A DNA stretch of 64,000 bases from CAIUGU01 sp040080215 (GCA_040080215.1 JBEBIT010000010.1:7759-71758); one strand, 5' to 3'. Counted from the first letter of the stretch, positions 33,888-42,282 are shown. Numbers and translations: made by a program. The notes: a model not told the origin generated them from the sequence alone.

Positions 33888-34523
33888 TCAGCGCAGCTCC
33901 TCCACCAGGCGACGTGCCAATGAGATTTCCTCATCGTTCACGACGTGTTCGGCACCTCTGTAGTAGTGCTCCACGACCTGTGCACCCCGATCGGCGAAGA
34001 GCCGGGCGGTTTCCCGCATGCGCGCCTCTGGAATCCAGGGATCATGGGTCGCACCGCTGACCAGCACCTGGGTTCCGCCGAAATCACCGGCATAGGGCCA
34101 TTGCCTGCCCTCGGGTCCAATGGCAGAACCGGTCAGGACGACCAACGCACCGTAGCGCGCAGGATGCCGCAGCGAGTACTCGGCCAGCAGGCAGGCGCCC
34201 TGGGAAAAGCCCAGCATGACAATGCGCTCGCGAGCGATGCCGGCGTCGATCACTTCACGGACCAACGCATCGAGCCCTGCGAGCGACTGCGACAGCTTGG
34301 GTTCGTTGCTGTCGAGGGGCGCGGTGAAGACCTGCGGATACCAGCTGCTCTCGGGCGCAGTGGGTGCAAGGCACGCAAAGTCATCGAGGCCGATCCTCGC
34401 GCAGACCGACTGGATATCGCCCGGGTGTTGTGCTCGCCCATGCAGGGCGATGACAGCGATACGGGCCGTCGCCAGGGATCGACCCCAGGCCACCACCGGC
34501 TGTGTGAGGTGTGGGTTCTTCAT
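33888..34523 (-). CDS. Phospholipase/carboxylesterase-family hydrolase, MhqD-like
   Basis: 211 aa, no signal peptide. Abhydrolase_2 type: VIALHGRAQHPGD, nucleophile in GFSQGACL (G-x-S-x-G), Asp in GATHDPWIP and His in GAEHVV. Length and motifs match the phospholipase/carboxylesterase group that includes B. subtilis MhqD, a member of the methylhydroquinone (MhqR) regulon along with MhqA/E/O ring-cleaving dioxygenases. Here the gene shares its promoter element with a LinE/MhqO-like dioxygenase gene (37648-38625), reproducing that partnership under a different regulator. The exact ester substrate is unknown. Confidence 0.85.
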   Translation of the reverse strand: MKNPHLTQPVVAWGRSLATARIAVIALHGRAQHPGDIQSVCARIGLDDFACLAPTAPESSWYPQVFTAPLDSNEPKLSQSLAGLDALVREVIDAGIARERIVMLGFSQGACLLAEYSLRHPARYGALVVLTGSAIGPEGRQWPYAGDFGGTQVLVSGATHDPWIPEARMRETARLFADRGAQVVEHYYRGAEHVVNDEEISLARRLVEELR

Positions 34524-34554
34524 TCGTTCTCGCGCCTATCCCCCGAACGCACGC

Positions 34555-34597
34555 ACTATAGGGAGCGGACTCCCGCCAGCTGAACCTATATTTTCTG
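34555..34597 (-). promoter_or_regulatory. Conserved 43-bp promoter/operator element, copy 2 (upstream of MhqD-like gene)
   Basis: Minus strand: CAGAA-N8-TTCAG (34597-34580), then TATAGT as -10 (34560-34555). Spacing identical to copies at 28515 and 38719. The predicted transcript start would be about 25 nt before the hydrolase start codon at 34523. Similarity with copy 3 continues about 20 nt farther upstream (AGGATGACG block), pointing to descent from a common divergent promoter. Confidence 0.75.
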
Positions 34598-34704
34598 GGG
34601 ATCAGGATGACGGCAGGTCATGGGCGGACCTTCACGGTCCGGTATTCCGCCCGATTTTTCTTGCTGGCGGCTGATAACGACGCCTGCGGCTCTAGAATGA
34701 CCCC

Positions 34705-35367
34705 GTGAAGATCACGCTGACTTTTGACAATGGCCCGGACCCTGACACCACGCCCGAGGTACTCAAGATCCTTGAGGCACACGGCATCCTGTCGACATTC
34801 TTTGTTCTTGGGTCGAAGGCCGCCTCCGCCGACGGCGCAGGCCTCGTGGCGCGAATTGCCGCCGCGGGTCACTGGGTCGGCAACCACACCTGGTCGCATC
34901 ACACGCCGCTCGGGGAACTGGATCCGGCGTCATCGCTCGACGAACTCGAGCGCACGCATGAAGTGCTGGTCGCGCTCGGCATCCGGGAGCGGCTGTTCAG
35001 GCCGTTTGGTCGGGCCGGCCAGATCGGCACTCACCTGCTCAATCCATCCGTCGTCGCCTGGCTTGAGTCGAAGGCCTACGGTTGCGTGCTGTGGAACTGC
35101 GTGCCGGGCGACTGGCGCGACCCTGAAGGGTGGTGCCAGCGGGGTCTTGAGGACGTCCGGTCGCGATCGTGGAGCGTCGTCGTGCTGCACGACCTGCCGA
35201 CCGGCGCGATGCGGCACCTCGACGCGTTCATCACGCAACTCAAACGCGAAGGCGCGGACTTTGTGCAGGCGTTCCCGCCGGAGTGCATGCCCATCGAGTC
35301 GGGACGGATCGTGCTGCCGCTCTCGGCATACGTCGCGGACGACCCAGGCGACGTCGACAGGTCCTGA
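34705..35367 (+). CDS. Polysaccharide deacetylase (NodB homology) family protein
   Basis: 220 aa from a GTG. NodB-domain motif 1 TFDNGPDPDTT (catalytic/metal Asp), motif 2 GNHTWSHHTP (metal His pair), a motif-3-like RPFGRAG with Gly where Arg-Pro-Pro-Y is usual, and HDLPTGA near the C-terminus carrying the final His. No signal peptide is visible, so it may be cytoplasmic and act on a small amide rather than on a wall polymer. It is divergent from the MhqD-like gene, with promoter copy 2 between them. Confidence 0.85.
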   Translation: MKITLTFDNGPDPDTTPEVLKILEAHGILSTFFVLGSKAASADGAGLVARIAAAGHWVGNHTWSHHTPLGELDPASSLDELERTHEVLVALGIRERLFRPFGRAGQIGTHLLNPSVVAWLESKAYGCVLWNCVPGDWRDPEGWCQRGLEDVRSRSWSVVVLHDLPTGAMRHLDAFITQLKREGADFVQAFPPECMPIESGRIVLPLSAYVADDPGDVDRS

Positions 35368-35373
35368 AACGAA

Positions 35374-35404
35374 CAAGGCGACGCTGGAATCCGGCGTCGC
35401 CTTG
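35374..35404. terminator. Hairpin between converging genes
   Basis: An 11-bp stem CAAGGCGACGC with its complement around a 9-nt loop lies just past the deacetylase stop. No T-run follows on the plus strand, so termination is unproven. It separates the deacetylase gene from the convergent B3 gene. Confidence 0.45.
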
Positions 35405-35445
35405 TGAGTCGTAAGCGGGATCACCCCGCCTTCGGTAGCGTCAGG

Positions 35446-36324
35446 TCAGTTGAAGGGATCGACGCCCATCTGCTTGAGCGGTCCCCACTCGGAAACGCAG
35501 TCGGAAGGCGCCCACTTCGAGTCGTTGGGTTCCTTCTTGAAGCTGGAGCTCGTCAGGAACGGCTGCCGCAGGTACTGCGGGTCTTCGACGACGGTCGAGA
35601 CAGTCAACCACTCATCACCGAATGCAGAGTAACGGTAGAAGTACTCGGTGATGTTCGCCTTGTCGCTGTACGGCACGCCATTGCGGCGCAGGTAGCCGCC
35701 GGTGTGGTTCGTGGTCGTGACCTTGAGATCGGACCGTTCCCACTCGGCCCGCGACGTGCCCTGCAGCGATGGCGGCGACGCAGCCAGGGTACCAACGGCA
35801 ATGTTCTCCGCCTGCTGCCCTGCCGTATCGGGACGCGGAGTGCCACCCCCCGTCGCGCCGATTTCACGTCGGGCCTGCTCGATGACGACGTTCGTGAACG
35901 TGAGGGTACGCACCTGCTTGCCGGCGTCGGTCTCCACTTTGAGAACGTTGTCGCCGGTCCAGTTGATCTTGAGGCGTGTCGGCATGCGCATGATGTTGCC
36001 GACCCCATAGGCCTTGCAGGCGTTGCCCGAAGCCTTGTCCTTCTCCGGATCCCATGCGTCAGCGACTTTGCGAGACGCTTCAGTGAGCGGCACGCTCGCG
36101 TAATCGCCCTTCGACGGGATGACCATGCGGAAGCGCCAGTCCTCGGTCACGACGGCAACCCAGTTGCCCGTGATGTCGATCGGCGCCGCAGCACGAGGCG
36201 TGCGCGGCGGCTGCGCCGGCGCCTGGGCCGCGTTGGCCGGGGCGAAGCAGGTTCCCGCCACGCCGAACAGCGACATCGCAGCCAGTAATGCGAGCGGCAG
36301 GGGCTTCTTGTTGCTGACTTTCAT
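35446..36324 (-). CDS. Exported family B protein of unknown function (B3)
   Basis: 292 aa, ATG shortly after GGTGGAGAG; an ATG 21 nt upstream is less well placed. Signal peptide to about residue 33. Landmarks: ITGNWVAVVTEDWRFRMVIPSKGD, WDPEKD, Cys in NACKAYG, RLKINWTGDNVLKVETD, GYLRRNGVPYSD, EYFYR, VSTVVEDPQYLRQP, SSSFKKE, final Cys in PSDCVSE (each separate). Longer than B1/B2 by an insert after the ETD block and by a C-terminal tail. It follows the MBL gene by 60 nt, repeating the MBL-B order seen at 2071-1275 and 10118-8738. Confidence 0.8.
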   Translation of the reverse strand: MKVSNKKPLPLALLAAMSLFGVAGTCFAPANAAQAPAQPPRTPRAAAPIDITGNWVAVVTEDWRFRMVIPSKGDYASVPLTEASRKVADAWDPEKDKASGNACKAYGVGNIMRMPTRLKINWTGDNVLKVETDAGKQVRTLTFTNVVIEQARREIGATGGGTPRPDTAGQQAENIAVGTLAASPPSLQGTSRAEWERSDLKVTTTNHTGGYLRRNGVPYSDKANITEYFYRYSAFGDEWLTVSTVVEDPQYLRQPFLTSSSFKKEPNDSKWAPSDCVSEWGPLKQMGVDPFN

Positions 36325-36384
36325 TGTTCTCTCCACCAGATTCATCGCGGGAGCAATTAGGGGAACCTCTGCGAGGTTCCCTGG

Positions 36385-37425
36385 CTACTTCTTCGCCTTG
36401 GATACGTCCTGATACACGGCCTCGACGAACTGTGCGGTCGTCCAGAAGCCGGAGTCGGCACCGAAACGCGGGTCGTAGTCGAGCGTCGGCTTTGCCGCCC
36501 TGACCTGCTCCAGCGTCATGCCCTTCGCCACCAGGTCCCTGATGCGGTCGCGGATGATGACGAGCATGTCGCGGTACTCGAGTACCTCGTGCTTGTCCGT
36601 GATGCGGCCGTGGCCCGGGATGATCATCGTGCCGCCCTCGTCCTGCCACTTCGTGACGGCAAGGTCCAGGATCGAATTGAGGCCGGCGATGATGCCGTCG
36701 ACGTTGCCGCCGCGCGAGTGGTCGATGAAGGGGTACCCGGTCGTCGTGAAGATATCGCCGGTCGCGATGACGTCCGAGCCGCGGAAGTACACGTAGCTGT
36801 CGCCATCGGTGTGGGCGCTCGGCACATGGAACAGCCGCACGTCCTCGTTGTTGAAGTAGACGTCGAAGAACGGCTGGAAATAGGTGTCCGTCGGCCAGGC
36901 TGCCGAAGGCATCGCGGGCGTCGTGCCGTGCGCGGTGCTCAGGTAATTGAGCACGTTTTCATGGGCGATGATCTTCGCGCCCTGGATAGCCTGGTTGCCA
37001 AGCAGGCCGACGACATTCGCGCCGCCGAGCGACGCGCCCTGGCTCGCGATGGCCTGGTTGCCGCCCACGTGGTCGGGATGTGAATGCGTATTCACGACAT
37101 AGCGGATCGGCTTGTCGGTCAGCGTGCGGATCGCGGCGACGATCTTGTCCGCCATCGGTGCAAACTGCGTGTCGACCACCAGCACGCCGTCGTCGCCGAT
37201 CTGCACGGTCGTGTTGCCGCCTGCGCCGTTCAGCAGGTAGACCTTGCCCTGCACGTGCACGATGCGGATCTGCACGTTGTCGAAGTTGGGCTGCTGTGGA
37301 GCCGCGGCTGCGGCCGGGGCGCGGGCATTGCGGGCAGGCTGGGCGGCATGGGCCACGAACGCGGCGCCCATCAGCACCGAGCCCAACGACGCAATGCCCA
37401 ACCACGCAAACTTTCGCTTGTTCAT
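36385..37425 (-). CDS. Exported MBL-fold hydrolase, intact metal site
   Basis: 346 aa. Signal peptide to about residue 28, Ala/Pro linker, MBL domain with IVHVQGKVYLLNGAGGN, VVDTQFAPMADKI, H114-S-H116-P-D118-H119-VGGN, SAHTDGD, TGDIFTTTGYP and IPGHGRITD. All ligands of a binuclear site are present. It is highly similar to the 10118 protein over the whole domain, including the AAKPTLDYDPRFG tail. First gene of a two-gene MBL-B3 unit. Confidence 0.88.
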   Translation of the reverse strand: MNKRKFAWLGIASLGSVLMGAAFVAHAAQPARNARAPAAAAAPQQPNFDNVQIRIVHVQGKVYLLNGAGGNTTVQIGDDGVLVVDTQFAPMADKIVAAIRTLTDKPIRYVVNTHSHPDHVGGNQAIASQGASLGGANVVGLLGNQAIQGAKIIAHENVLNYLSTAHGTTPAMPSAAWPTDTYFQPFFDVYFNNEDVRLFHVPSAHTDGDSYVYFRGSDVIATGDIFTTTGYPFIDHSRGGNVDGIIAGLNSILDLAVTKWQDEGGTMIIPGHGRITDKHEVLEYRDMLVIIRDRIRDLVAKGMTLEQVRAAKPTLDYDPRFGADSGFWTTAQFVEAVYQDVSKAKK

Positions 37426-37647
37426 CGACCTTGAACTCCTTCACCTTGCCCGCAGCAGTAGCAGCGGACGGCACTCGCGCCCGAAAGAGCCCGAGGGCCC
37501 GCTGCCCGCGTTGAGAATCCCCCGAACGCCCGCCCCTGGCGCGAGCCGGCACGGGGGTCGATGCGGGTCGCATGACCCCGTGCCTTGAACCTTCTTCGTA
37601 TCGGGCCCTCTATCGGGCCCCCACCCATCGAGACCGGCCCCAAGCGC

Positions 37648-38625
37648 TTACCGCGCAGCGGCAATGACGCTTCCTGTCTCGTACTCGATCGGCTCGAGCT
37701 TCGCCATCAGTTCTTCGCGACGGTCCTCGAGCCACGGCGGCAGCATGAAGCGGTCGCCGAACTCTTCCCGCTTCTCGTCGATCTCGAACGACTCCGGAAT
37801 CGAATAGGCCGCTTCGAACAATGCACCGCCCGGTGTACGGAAGTAAACCGAGTGGAAGTAGTTGCGGTCCTTGACGTCGGAAACGTCGGTGTAGCCGATG
37901 CCTTCGACGAAGTCCTTGAACTGCTTCTGCTGGTCGGCGTTGTCGACCTTGAATGCGCAGTGGTGCGGCGTGCCGGCTCCGAACGTCCACGTGCCTTGCG
38001 CGAGGTCGGGTTCGCGGACGAAGTCCACGATGCAGCCCGCACCGCCGACGCCCATCTCGAAGCGCGTGTAGGCGCCGTCGGTCTTGGTCTTGCGGGCACC
38101 GAACGCGACCTGCATGAACTCGGACTGCGGATCCATGTCCTTCAGCGACACGGTGATGCCGCGCAAGCCCTTGATGGCAACTTCCGCCGGCGTCTCGCGC
38201 GTCGTCCACGGCTTGCGGGTGTCCTTGTCGTCCCCGACGATTTCGTACTCGATGCCGCACGGATGCTCGAAGTGCAGGCCCTTTTCGCCGAAGCGCTCGA
38301 ACGGCTTGAAGGCATAGCCCTTGGCCTTGAGCCGCTTGGCCCAGAAGTCGAGCGAACCGGACGGCGCGGACAGGTTGACGATCTTGATCTGGCCTGAGCC
38401 CTTGCGACCGATTACGCCGGCCTGCTCGAACGGGAAGCAGGTGATCAGCGTGCTGGGGTCGCCGTTCTCGTTACCGTAGTAGAAGTGGTAGATGGGCACG
38501 GTGCCGTCGAACAGCACGGTCTTCTTGACGCTGCGCAGGCCCAGCAAGCCGACGTGGAAATCGTAGTCTTCCTGGGCCTTGCCGACGCACAGCGTCAGGT
38601 GGTGGTGGCTTTGAATCAGGTTCAT
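37648..38625 (-). CDS. Ring-cleaving dioxygenase of the LinE/PcpA/MhqO type (VOC fold)
   Basis: 325 aa, four-module vicinal-oxygen-chelate protein. It matches LinE/PcpA in pattern: HHHLTLCVGKAQEDY at the start with metal His9, LGLRSVKKTVLFDG, YHFYYGNENGDP, and metal ligands H222 (PHHCAF) and E271 (LFEAAYS); the 49-residue H-to-E spacing equals that of PcpA (His227, Glu276). These Fe(II) enzymes cleave (chloro)hydroquinones between C1 and C2; the Bacillus MhqA/E/O relatives detoxify methylhydroquinone. It is divergent from the LysR gene at 38784 with promoter copy 3 between them. Substrate specificity is inferred. Confidence 0.9.
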   Translation of the reverse strand: MNLIQSHHHLTLCVGKAQEDYDFHVGLLGLRSVKKTVLFDGTVPIYHFYYGNENGDPSTLITCFPFEQAGVIGRKGSGQIKIVNLSAPSGSLDFWAKRLKAKGYAFKPFERFGEKGLHFEHPCGIEYEIVGDDKDTRKPWTTRETPAEVAIKGLRGITVSLKDMDPQSEFMQVAFGARKTKTDGAYTRFEMGVGGAGCIVDFVREPDLAQGTWTFGAGTPHHCAFKVDNADQQKQFKDFVEGIGYTDVSDVKDRNYFHSVYFRTPGGALFEAAYSIPESFEIDEKREEFGDRFMLPPWLEDRREELMAKLEPIEYETGSVIAAAR

Positions 38626-38718
38626 GGCGTAGCTCTCCAGTACTCGGGGTCAAGCAGGCAGGCATGTTACTTGACTATGCGACAGCTCAACAATCAGCAT
38701 GGCGGCCGACTGCGCAGC

Positions 38719-38761
38719 ACTATAGAGAACCTGCCTCGCCACGCAGAACCGATATTTTCTG
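38719..38761 (-). promoter_or_regulatory. Conserved 43-bp promoter/operator element, copy 3 (dioxygenase/LysR intergenic)
   Basis: Contains the best dyad of the three copies: CAGAA-AATATCGG-TTCTG (minus strand, 38761-38744), followed after 19 nt by TATAGT (38724-38719) as -10. It lies in the 158-nt gap between divergent dioxygenase and LysR genes, the classic place for a LysR-type operator, so the adjacent regulator is the natural candidate to bind all three copies. Confidence 0.8.
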
Positions 38762-38783
38762 GGCTTGAGGATGACGAGAGATC

Positions 38784-39701
38784 ATGAGCCGCGACCTGCC
38801 CTCCCTGAATGCCATCCGGATGTTCGAGGCAGCAGCGCAGCACCTGAACTTCACCCGCGCCGCGGAAGCCTTGCATATCACGCAGGGCGCCGTCAGCAGG
38901 CAGATCAAGCTGCTTGAGGAGCAGCTCGGCCAGCAGCTGTTCGTCCGCGACGGCCCCCGGCTTACCCTGACCGACACCGGCCAGGAGTACAGCCGTATCT
39001 GCCAGCAGGCACTCGAAATCGTCCGGCAAGGTACCGCCCGGCTGCGGCAGCACGACAAGCAGGCCCGGATCCGCATCAGCGTCCTGCCGTCTTTTGCAGC
39101 GCGGTGGCTGGTGCACCGGCTGGTCGATTTCCACCACAAACACCCGGACACCACCGTCTGGCTGTCGAGTTCGTACGACCTGATCGACTTCAACCGCTCG
39201 GACGAGGTCGATGTCGGCATCCGGCTCGGCAAGGGCGGCTGGCCGGGCGTTCACTCGGAACCCCTCGCGCGCGAACACATGAGCCTCGTCTGTTCGCCGG
39301 CGCTGGCCTCGGATCTGCGGGAACCCGCTGACCTGCTGCGCCACAAGATCCTGTCGGCAGGCCCGCCGCACGACGAATGGAGCCGCTGGTTCGAGACGGC
39401 CGGCATGAAGCCCATCTCCCTGACGCCCACGCTGAGCCGGGACTACTCGGTGCTGCTGGAAGCGGCCGCCCAGGGAACGGGGGTCGCGCTGGCCAGGGAC
39501 TTGCTGGTGGCAGACGACCTCGACCGGGGCCGTCTGGTGCGGCCCTTCGACTTGAGCTTCGAGTCCAACGTCCAGTACCACTTCGTGGCACCCCGGGAGC
39601 GGATGGCGCAGCCACCTGTGCTTGAGCTGCTGCAATGGTTAAAATCCGAAGGCGAGGCGACGGTCGAGGCCGCGAGGCCTCTCGACAGCCGTGCAAGCTA
39701 G
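38784..39701 (+). CDS. LysR-family transcriptional regulator (GcvA-like)
   Basis: 305 aa. N-terminal winged HTH (residues 1-65: LNAIRMFEAAAQHLNFTRAAEALHITQGAVSRQI, landmarks RAAEAL and QGAVSRQI), then a periplasmic-binding-like effector domain with IRISVLPSFAARWL, typical of the GcvA/AmpR branch. Divergent from the ring-cleaving dioxygenase gene; such pairs usually have the regulator activating the neighbour in response to a pathway intermediate. The shared element at 28515 and 34555 suggests it also controls A6 and the MhqD-like hydrolase. Effector, perhaps a hydroquinone or its cleavage product, is inference. Confidence 0.9.
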   Translation: MSRDLPSLNAIRMFEAAAQHLNFTRAAEALHITQGAVSRQIKLLEEQLGQQLFVRDGPRLTLTDTGQEYSRICQQALEIVRQGTARLRQHDKQARIRISVLPSFAARWLVHRLVDFHHKHPDTTVWLSSSYDLIDFNRSDEVDVGIRLGKGGWPGVHSEPLAREHMSLVCSPALASDLREPADLLRHKILSAGPPHDEWSRWFETAGMKPISLTPTLSRDYSVLLEAAAQGTGVALARDLLVADDLDRGRLVRPFDLSFESNVQYHFVAPRERMAQPPVLELLQWLKSEGEATVEAARPLDSRAS

Positions 39702-39761
39702 GCGTATTTAGTCGTTCAAGGTTTGGTTCCTTATTCAAGGTCAATTTTTCGGGGGATTTGC

Positions 39762-40283
39762 ATGTTCAAGAAAATGCTGCAGCGCACCGGGGTCTCGTCC
39801 ATCGTGACGCTCGGGGCCATCGTGCTCGTGGCTGGCTTCGCCGCCCCCACCCAGGCTGCCGAGCAGTCTGTGGATGACATGTTCGTCGCCGCCACCAAGG
39901 CCCTGAACTCCGGCCAGAACAAGGAAGCCATCCGGATCCTCACCCGCGCCGCACAGGCCGCACCGAACGATCCCGAAGTGCTCATCATGCGGGCCCGCGC
40001 CTATACGTCGGACGGCGACCACACGCGCGCCCTCGCCGATGCCACCAAGGCGATCGAAATGAAGCCGACGGATCCCGAAATGTACCTGGCGCGGATCCGC
40101 GTGCTGCGGGCGGACGACAAGTTCGAAAAAGCGCTCGAGGACGCACAGAAGGCCGTCGAACTGGCGCCGACCAACTCCGACGTATTCCTGGCCCGGGCCG
40201 ACGTCTACCACGACATGGGCAACGACGCCGCTGCCAAGGCCGATGAAGCCAAGGCCGACGCACTCGACAAAGCTGCGCGCTGA
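39762..40283 (+). CDS. Exported tetratricopeptide-repeat protein
   Basis: 173 aa; ATG after GGGGGATT. Signal peptide to about residue 35 (PTQAAEQ). At least three TPR units of 34 residues follow (ALNSGQNKEAIRILTRAAQAAPNDPEVLI, then AYTSDGDHTRALADATKAIEMKPTDPEMYL, then VLRADDKFEKALEDAQKAVELAPTNSDVFL; only landmarks AAPNDPEV, MKPTDPEM and LAPTNSDV are diagnostic). A periplasmic protein-protein interaction role is likely; partner unknown. A clear terminator follows, so it is monocistronic. Confidence 0.82.
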   Translation: MFKKMLQRTGVSSIVTLGAIVLVAGFAAPTQAAEQSVDDMFVAATKALNSGQNKEAIRILTRAAQAAPNDPEVLIMRARAYTSDGDHTRALADATKAIEMKPTDPEMYLARIRVLRADDKFEKALEDAQKAVELAPTNSDVFLARADVYHDMGNDAAAKADEAKADALDKAAR

Positions 40284-40304
40284 CGCGGGCTGGCGATGAC
40301 CCAA

Positions 40305-40336
40305 GGGCCCGTGGCACCCCAGCCACGGGCCCTTTT
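40305..40336 (+). terminator. Rho-independent terminator after the TPR gene
   Basis: GGGCCCGTGGC pairs with GCCACGGGCCC (11 bp, 6-nt loop), then TTTT. It lies 22 nt past the stop codon. Confidence 0.8.
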
Positions 40337-40357
40337 CATTTCAAGCATCCCTTCCCC

Positions 40358-41251
40358 ATGCGTCCCCTGACCCGCGCCCGCTGGCAGATCCACTTCTGCG
40401 TCGTCCTCTGGGGCTTTACCGCGATTCTCGGCAAGCTGATCACGCTCGACGCGCCAGCGCTCGTGGTGTGGCGCATGGCGATCGTCGCGGGCGCGCTGTT
40501 GCTGGCGCCCCGCGTCTGGAAGGCGCTCGCACGCCTGAGCCCGAAGCTGATCGCCATCTATGCGGGCATCGGTATCGTGGTCGCCCTGCACTGGGTGACG
40601 TTCTACGGCGCCATCAAGCTGGCGAACGCATCGGTGGCAGCTTCCTGCCTCGCCCTGGCCCCGGTGTTTCTCGCGATCATCGAGCCGTGGATCGCGAAGC
40701 GTCAGCACCGTCCCGCGGAACTCTGGCTGGGCGTCCTCGTGGTGCCCGGCGTCGTGCTGGTGGTCGGTGGCACGCCTGACAACATGAATGGCGGCATCGC
40801 CGTCGGCGTGTTGTCGGCCTTCTTCGTGGCGATCTTCAGCGCCCTCAACAAGCGCTTCATCCATCAAGCGGATGCACTGACCGTCACGTGGATCGAGATG
40901 GCGGCGGGTGCGCTGTGCCTGAGCGCAGTGCTGCCCCTGTTCGGCACGCCGGCCCCTTTCGCGATCCCGAGTGCGAGCGACGCGTTCTACTTGCTGCTGC
41001 TCGCCTTCGCCTGCACGCTGTTGCCGTTCGTCATGGCACTCGGCGCGCTCAGGCACTTGAGCGCCTTCGAGACGCAGCTCGCCGTGAACCTCGAACCTGT
41101 GTACACGATTCTGCTGGCGATGCTGCTGTTCGGCGAGCAGCATGAACTGGAGCGTGGCTTCTACGCGGGTGTCGTCATCATCCTTGCCGTCGTGCTGCTG
41201 CCGACCCTGAAAGGCGCCGCCCACGCAGAGGCCCCTCGTGGTGCCGATTGA
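40358..41251 (+). CDS. EamA/DMT-family transporter
   Basis: 297 aa with ten predicted membrane helices in two EamA halves (about 10-140 and 155-290). The pattern WQIHFCVVLWGFTAILGK at the start, WVTFYGAIKLANASVAASCLALAPVF in the first half and FETQLAVNLEPVYTILLAMLLFGE in the second is typical of drug/metabolite exporters (landmarks WGFTAILGK and NLEPVYTI). Substrate unknown. It stands between two terminators, with its own promoter. Confidence 0.87.
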   Translation: MRPLTRARWQIHFCVVLWGFTAILGKLITLDAPALVVWRMAIVAGALLLAPRVWKALARLSPKLIAIYAGIGIVVALHWVTFYGAIKLANASVAASCLALAPVFLAIIEPWIAKRQHRPAELWLGVLVVPGVVLVVGGTPDNMNGGIAVGVLSAFFVAIFSALNKRFIHQADALTVTWIEMAAGALCLSAVLPLFGTPAPFAIPSASDAFYLLLLAFACTLLPFVMALGALRHLSAFETQLAVNLEPVYTILLAMLLFGEQHELERGFYAGVVIILAVVLLPTLKGAAHAEAPRGAD

Positions 41252-41312
41252 TCGGGCTCCACCGACCGTCCAATGAACAGTGCTGCATCCCGCTTCCCCG
41301 AGGAGGAATCCC

Positions 41313-42281
41313 TTGCGCTTCCCTGATCGAACGTCGATGAACCGGGCCCGCTTCGCGCTACCCGCTTTCGTGGCGGCGATGCTCGTGCTGGTGAACCCTG
41401 CGCAGGCGGCCACGGAAGACCTGGATTTCATCACCGAGCACCTCGCGGAAGTGGCGATGAACAGTGGCCTGGCGTCGCTGCCGCTCTGGCAACGGGACTG
41501 GCGGGACAAGCGCGCGTGGCGAGGCTACTTGACCGGCGGCTACAACGCGATTTCCGCGCAGGCGATCGACGTCAAAGGACATCTCGTGGGAGGTGCCGTC
41601 GAGCACACGCTGTCCGCGAACTGGTCGGTGCGCGGCTTGCTGTTCGAGGAGCGTGCCGTGCTGACCGGCACCCCCGGTGTGCGGGCGCTGCACCCCATCT
41701 TCCTGAACCCCTTGCCGGCCGGGCTGCCTGCGCCGGCCTCCTTCGGCAGCCTCGATGGACGGATCGGTCAAGTCGGCGCAGGCGTGACAGCGACGTGGCG
41801 CAATCACTCAGGGTGGATGGATGGCAGCGAATGGATGGGCGGGCTGCTGTGGCAACGACTGTCCATCAACGATTCCACCACGACGTACAGCGTGCTGGAG
41901 GGACCCGCAGCGGGCACGGGCGGCACCATCGGCTATGACAGCCGCTTCACCTTCTACACGCTGGTCGGTGGCATGCAGTGGCATCGACGCTATGCCGACT
42001 GGCTGTTCTCCCCGCACTGGCACGTGACGTTGCCACTGCCGCGCGGTGCCGTCGCGGGCCGCTTCACGGCACCCGGTGTCGACATTACCGGCGACAGCGC
42101 GCTCGCCAGGAACGGCCATCACCTCGGCGACGGCTACCTGTCGCTGGGCCTGTCCATCACCTGGCTGCCCGCCCACCTCACCGTCGACCTCGGCACGACC
42201 TTGAGTCAGTACTTGCTCGAGCCCGTAGTGGACAAGGGCATCGACCGCGATCTCGTGCTCGCCATCGAGTGGAGCTTCTAG
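41313..42281 (+). CDS. Predicted outer-membrane beta-barrel protein
   Basis: 322 aa from a TTG placed 6 nt after AGGAGG; an ATG eight codons later (41337, MNRARFALP) is the alternative and has no ribosome site of its own. Signal peptide ends PAQAA. The mature protein has alternating short amphipathic strands (WRGYLTGGYNAISAQAIDV, VEHTLSANWSVRGLLFEER, FTFYTLVGGMQWHRRYA) and ends in IEWSF, the terminal Phe expected for BamA-dependent insertion (landmarks GGMQWHRR and WSF end). I do not recognise the family; adhesin, esterase-type and transport barrels remain possible. Confidence 0.7.
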   Translation: MRFPDRTSMNRARFALPAFVAAMLVLVNPAQAATEDLDFITEHLAEVAMNSGLASLPLWQRDWRDKRAWRGYLTGGYNAISAQAIDVKGHLVGGAVEHTLSANWSVRGLLFEERAVLTGTPGVRALHPIFLNPLPAGLPAPASFGSLDGRIGQVGAGVTATWRNHSGWMDGSEWMGGLLWQRLSINDSTTTYSVLEGPAAGTGGTIGYDSRFTFYTLVGGMQWHRRYADWLFSPHWHVTLPLPRGAVAGRFTAPGVDITGDSALARNGHHLGDGYLSLGLSITWLPAHLTVDLGTTLSQYLLEPVVDKGIDRDLVLAIEWSF

Positions 42282-42282
42282 C

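Noticed and set aside
37648..38625. Glyoxalase or catechol 2,3-dioxygenase as alternative call for the VOC protein
   Set aside because: The KKTVLFDG and YHFYYGNE blocks and the 49-residue His-Glu spacing match the LinE/PcpA group, not glyoxalase I or XylE.
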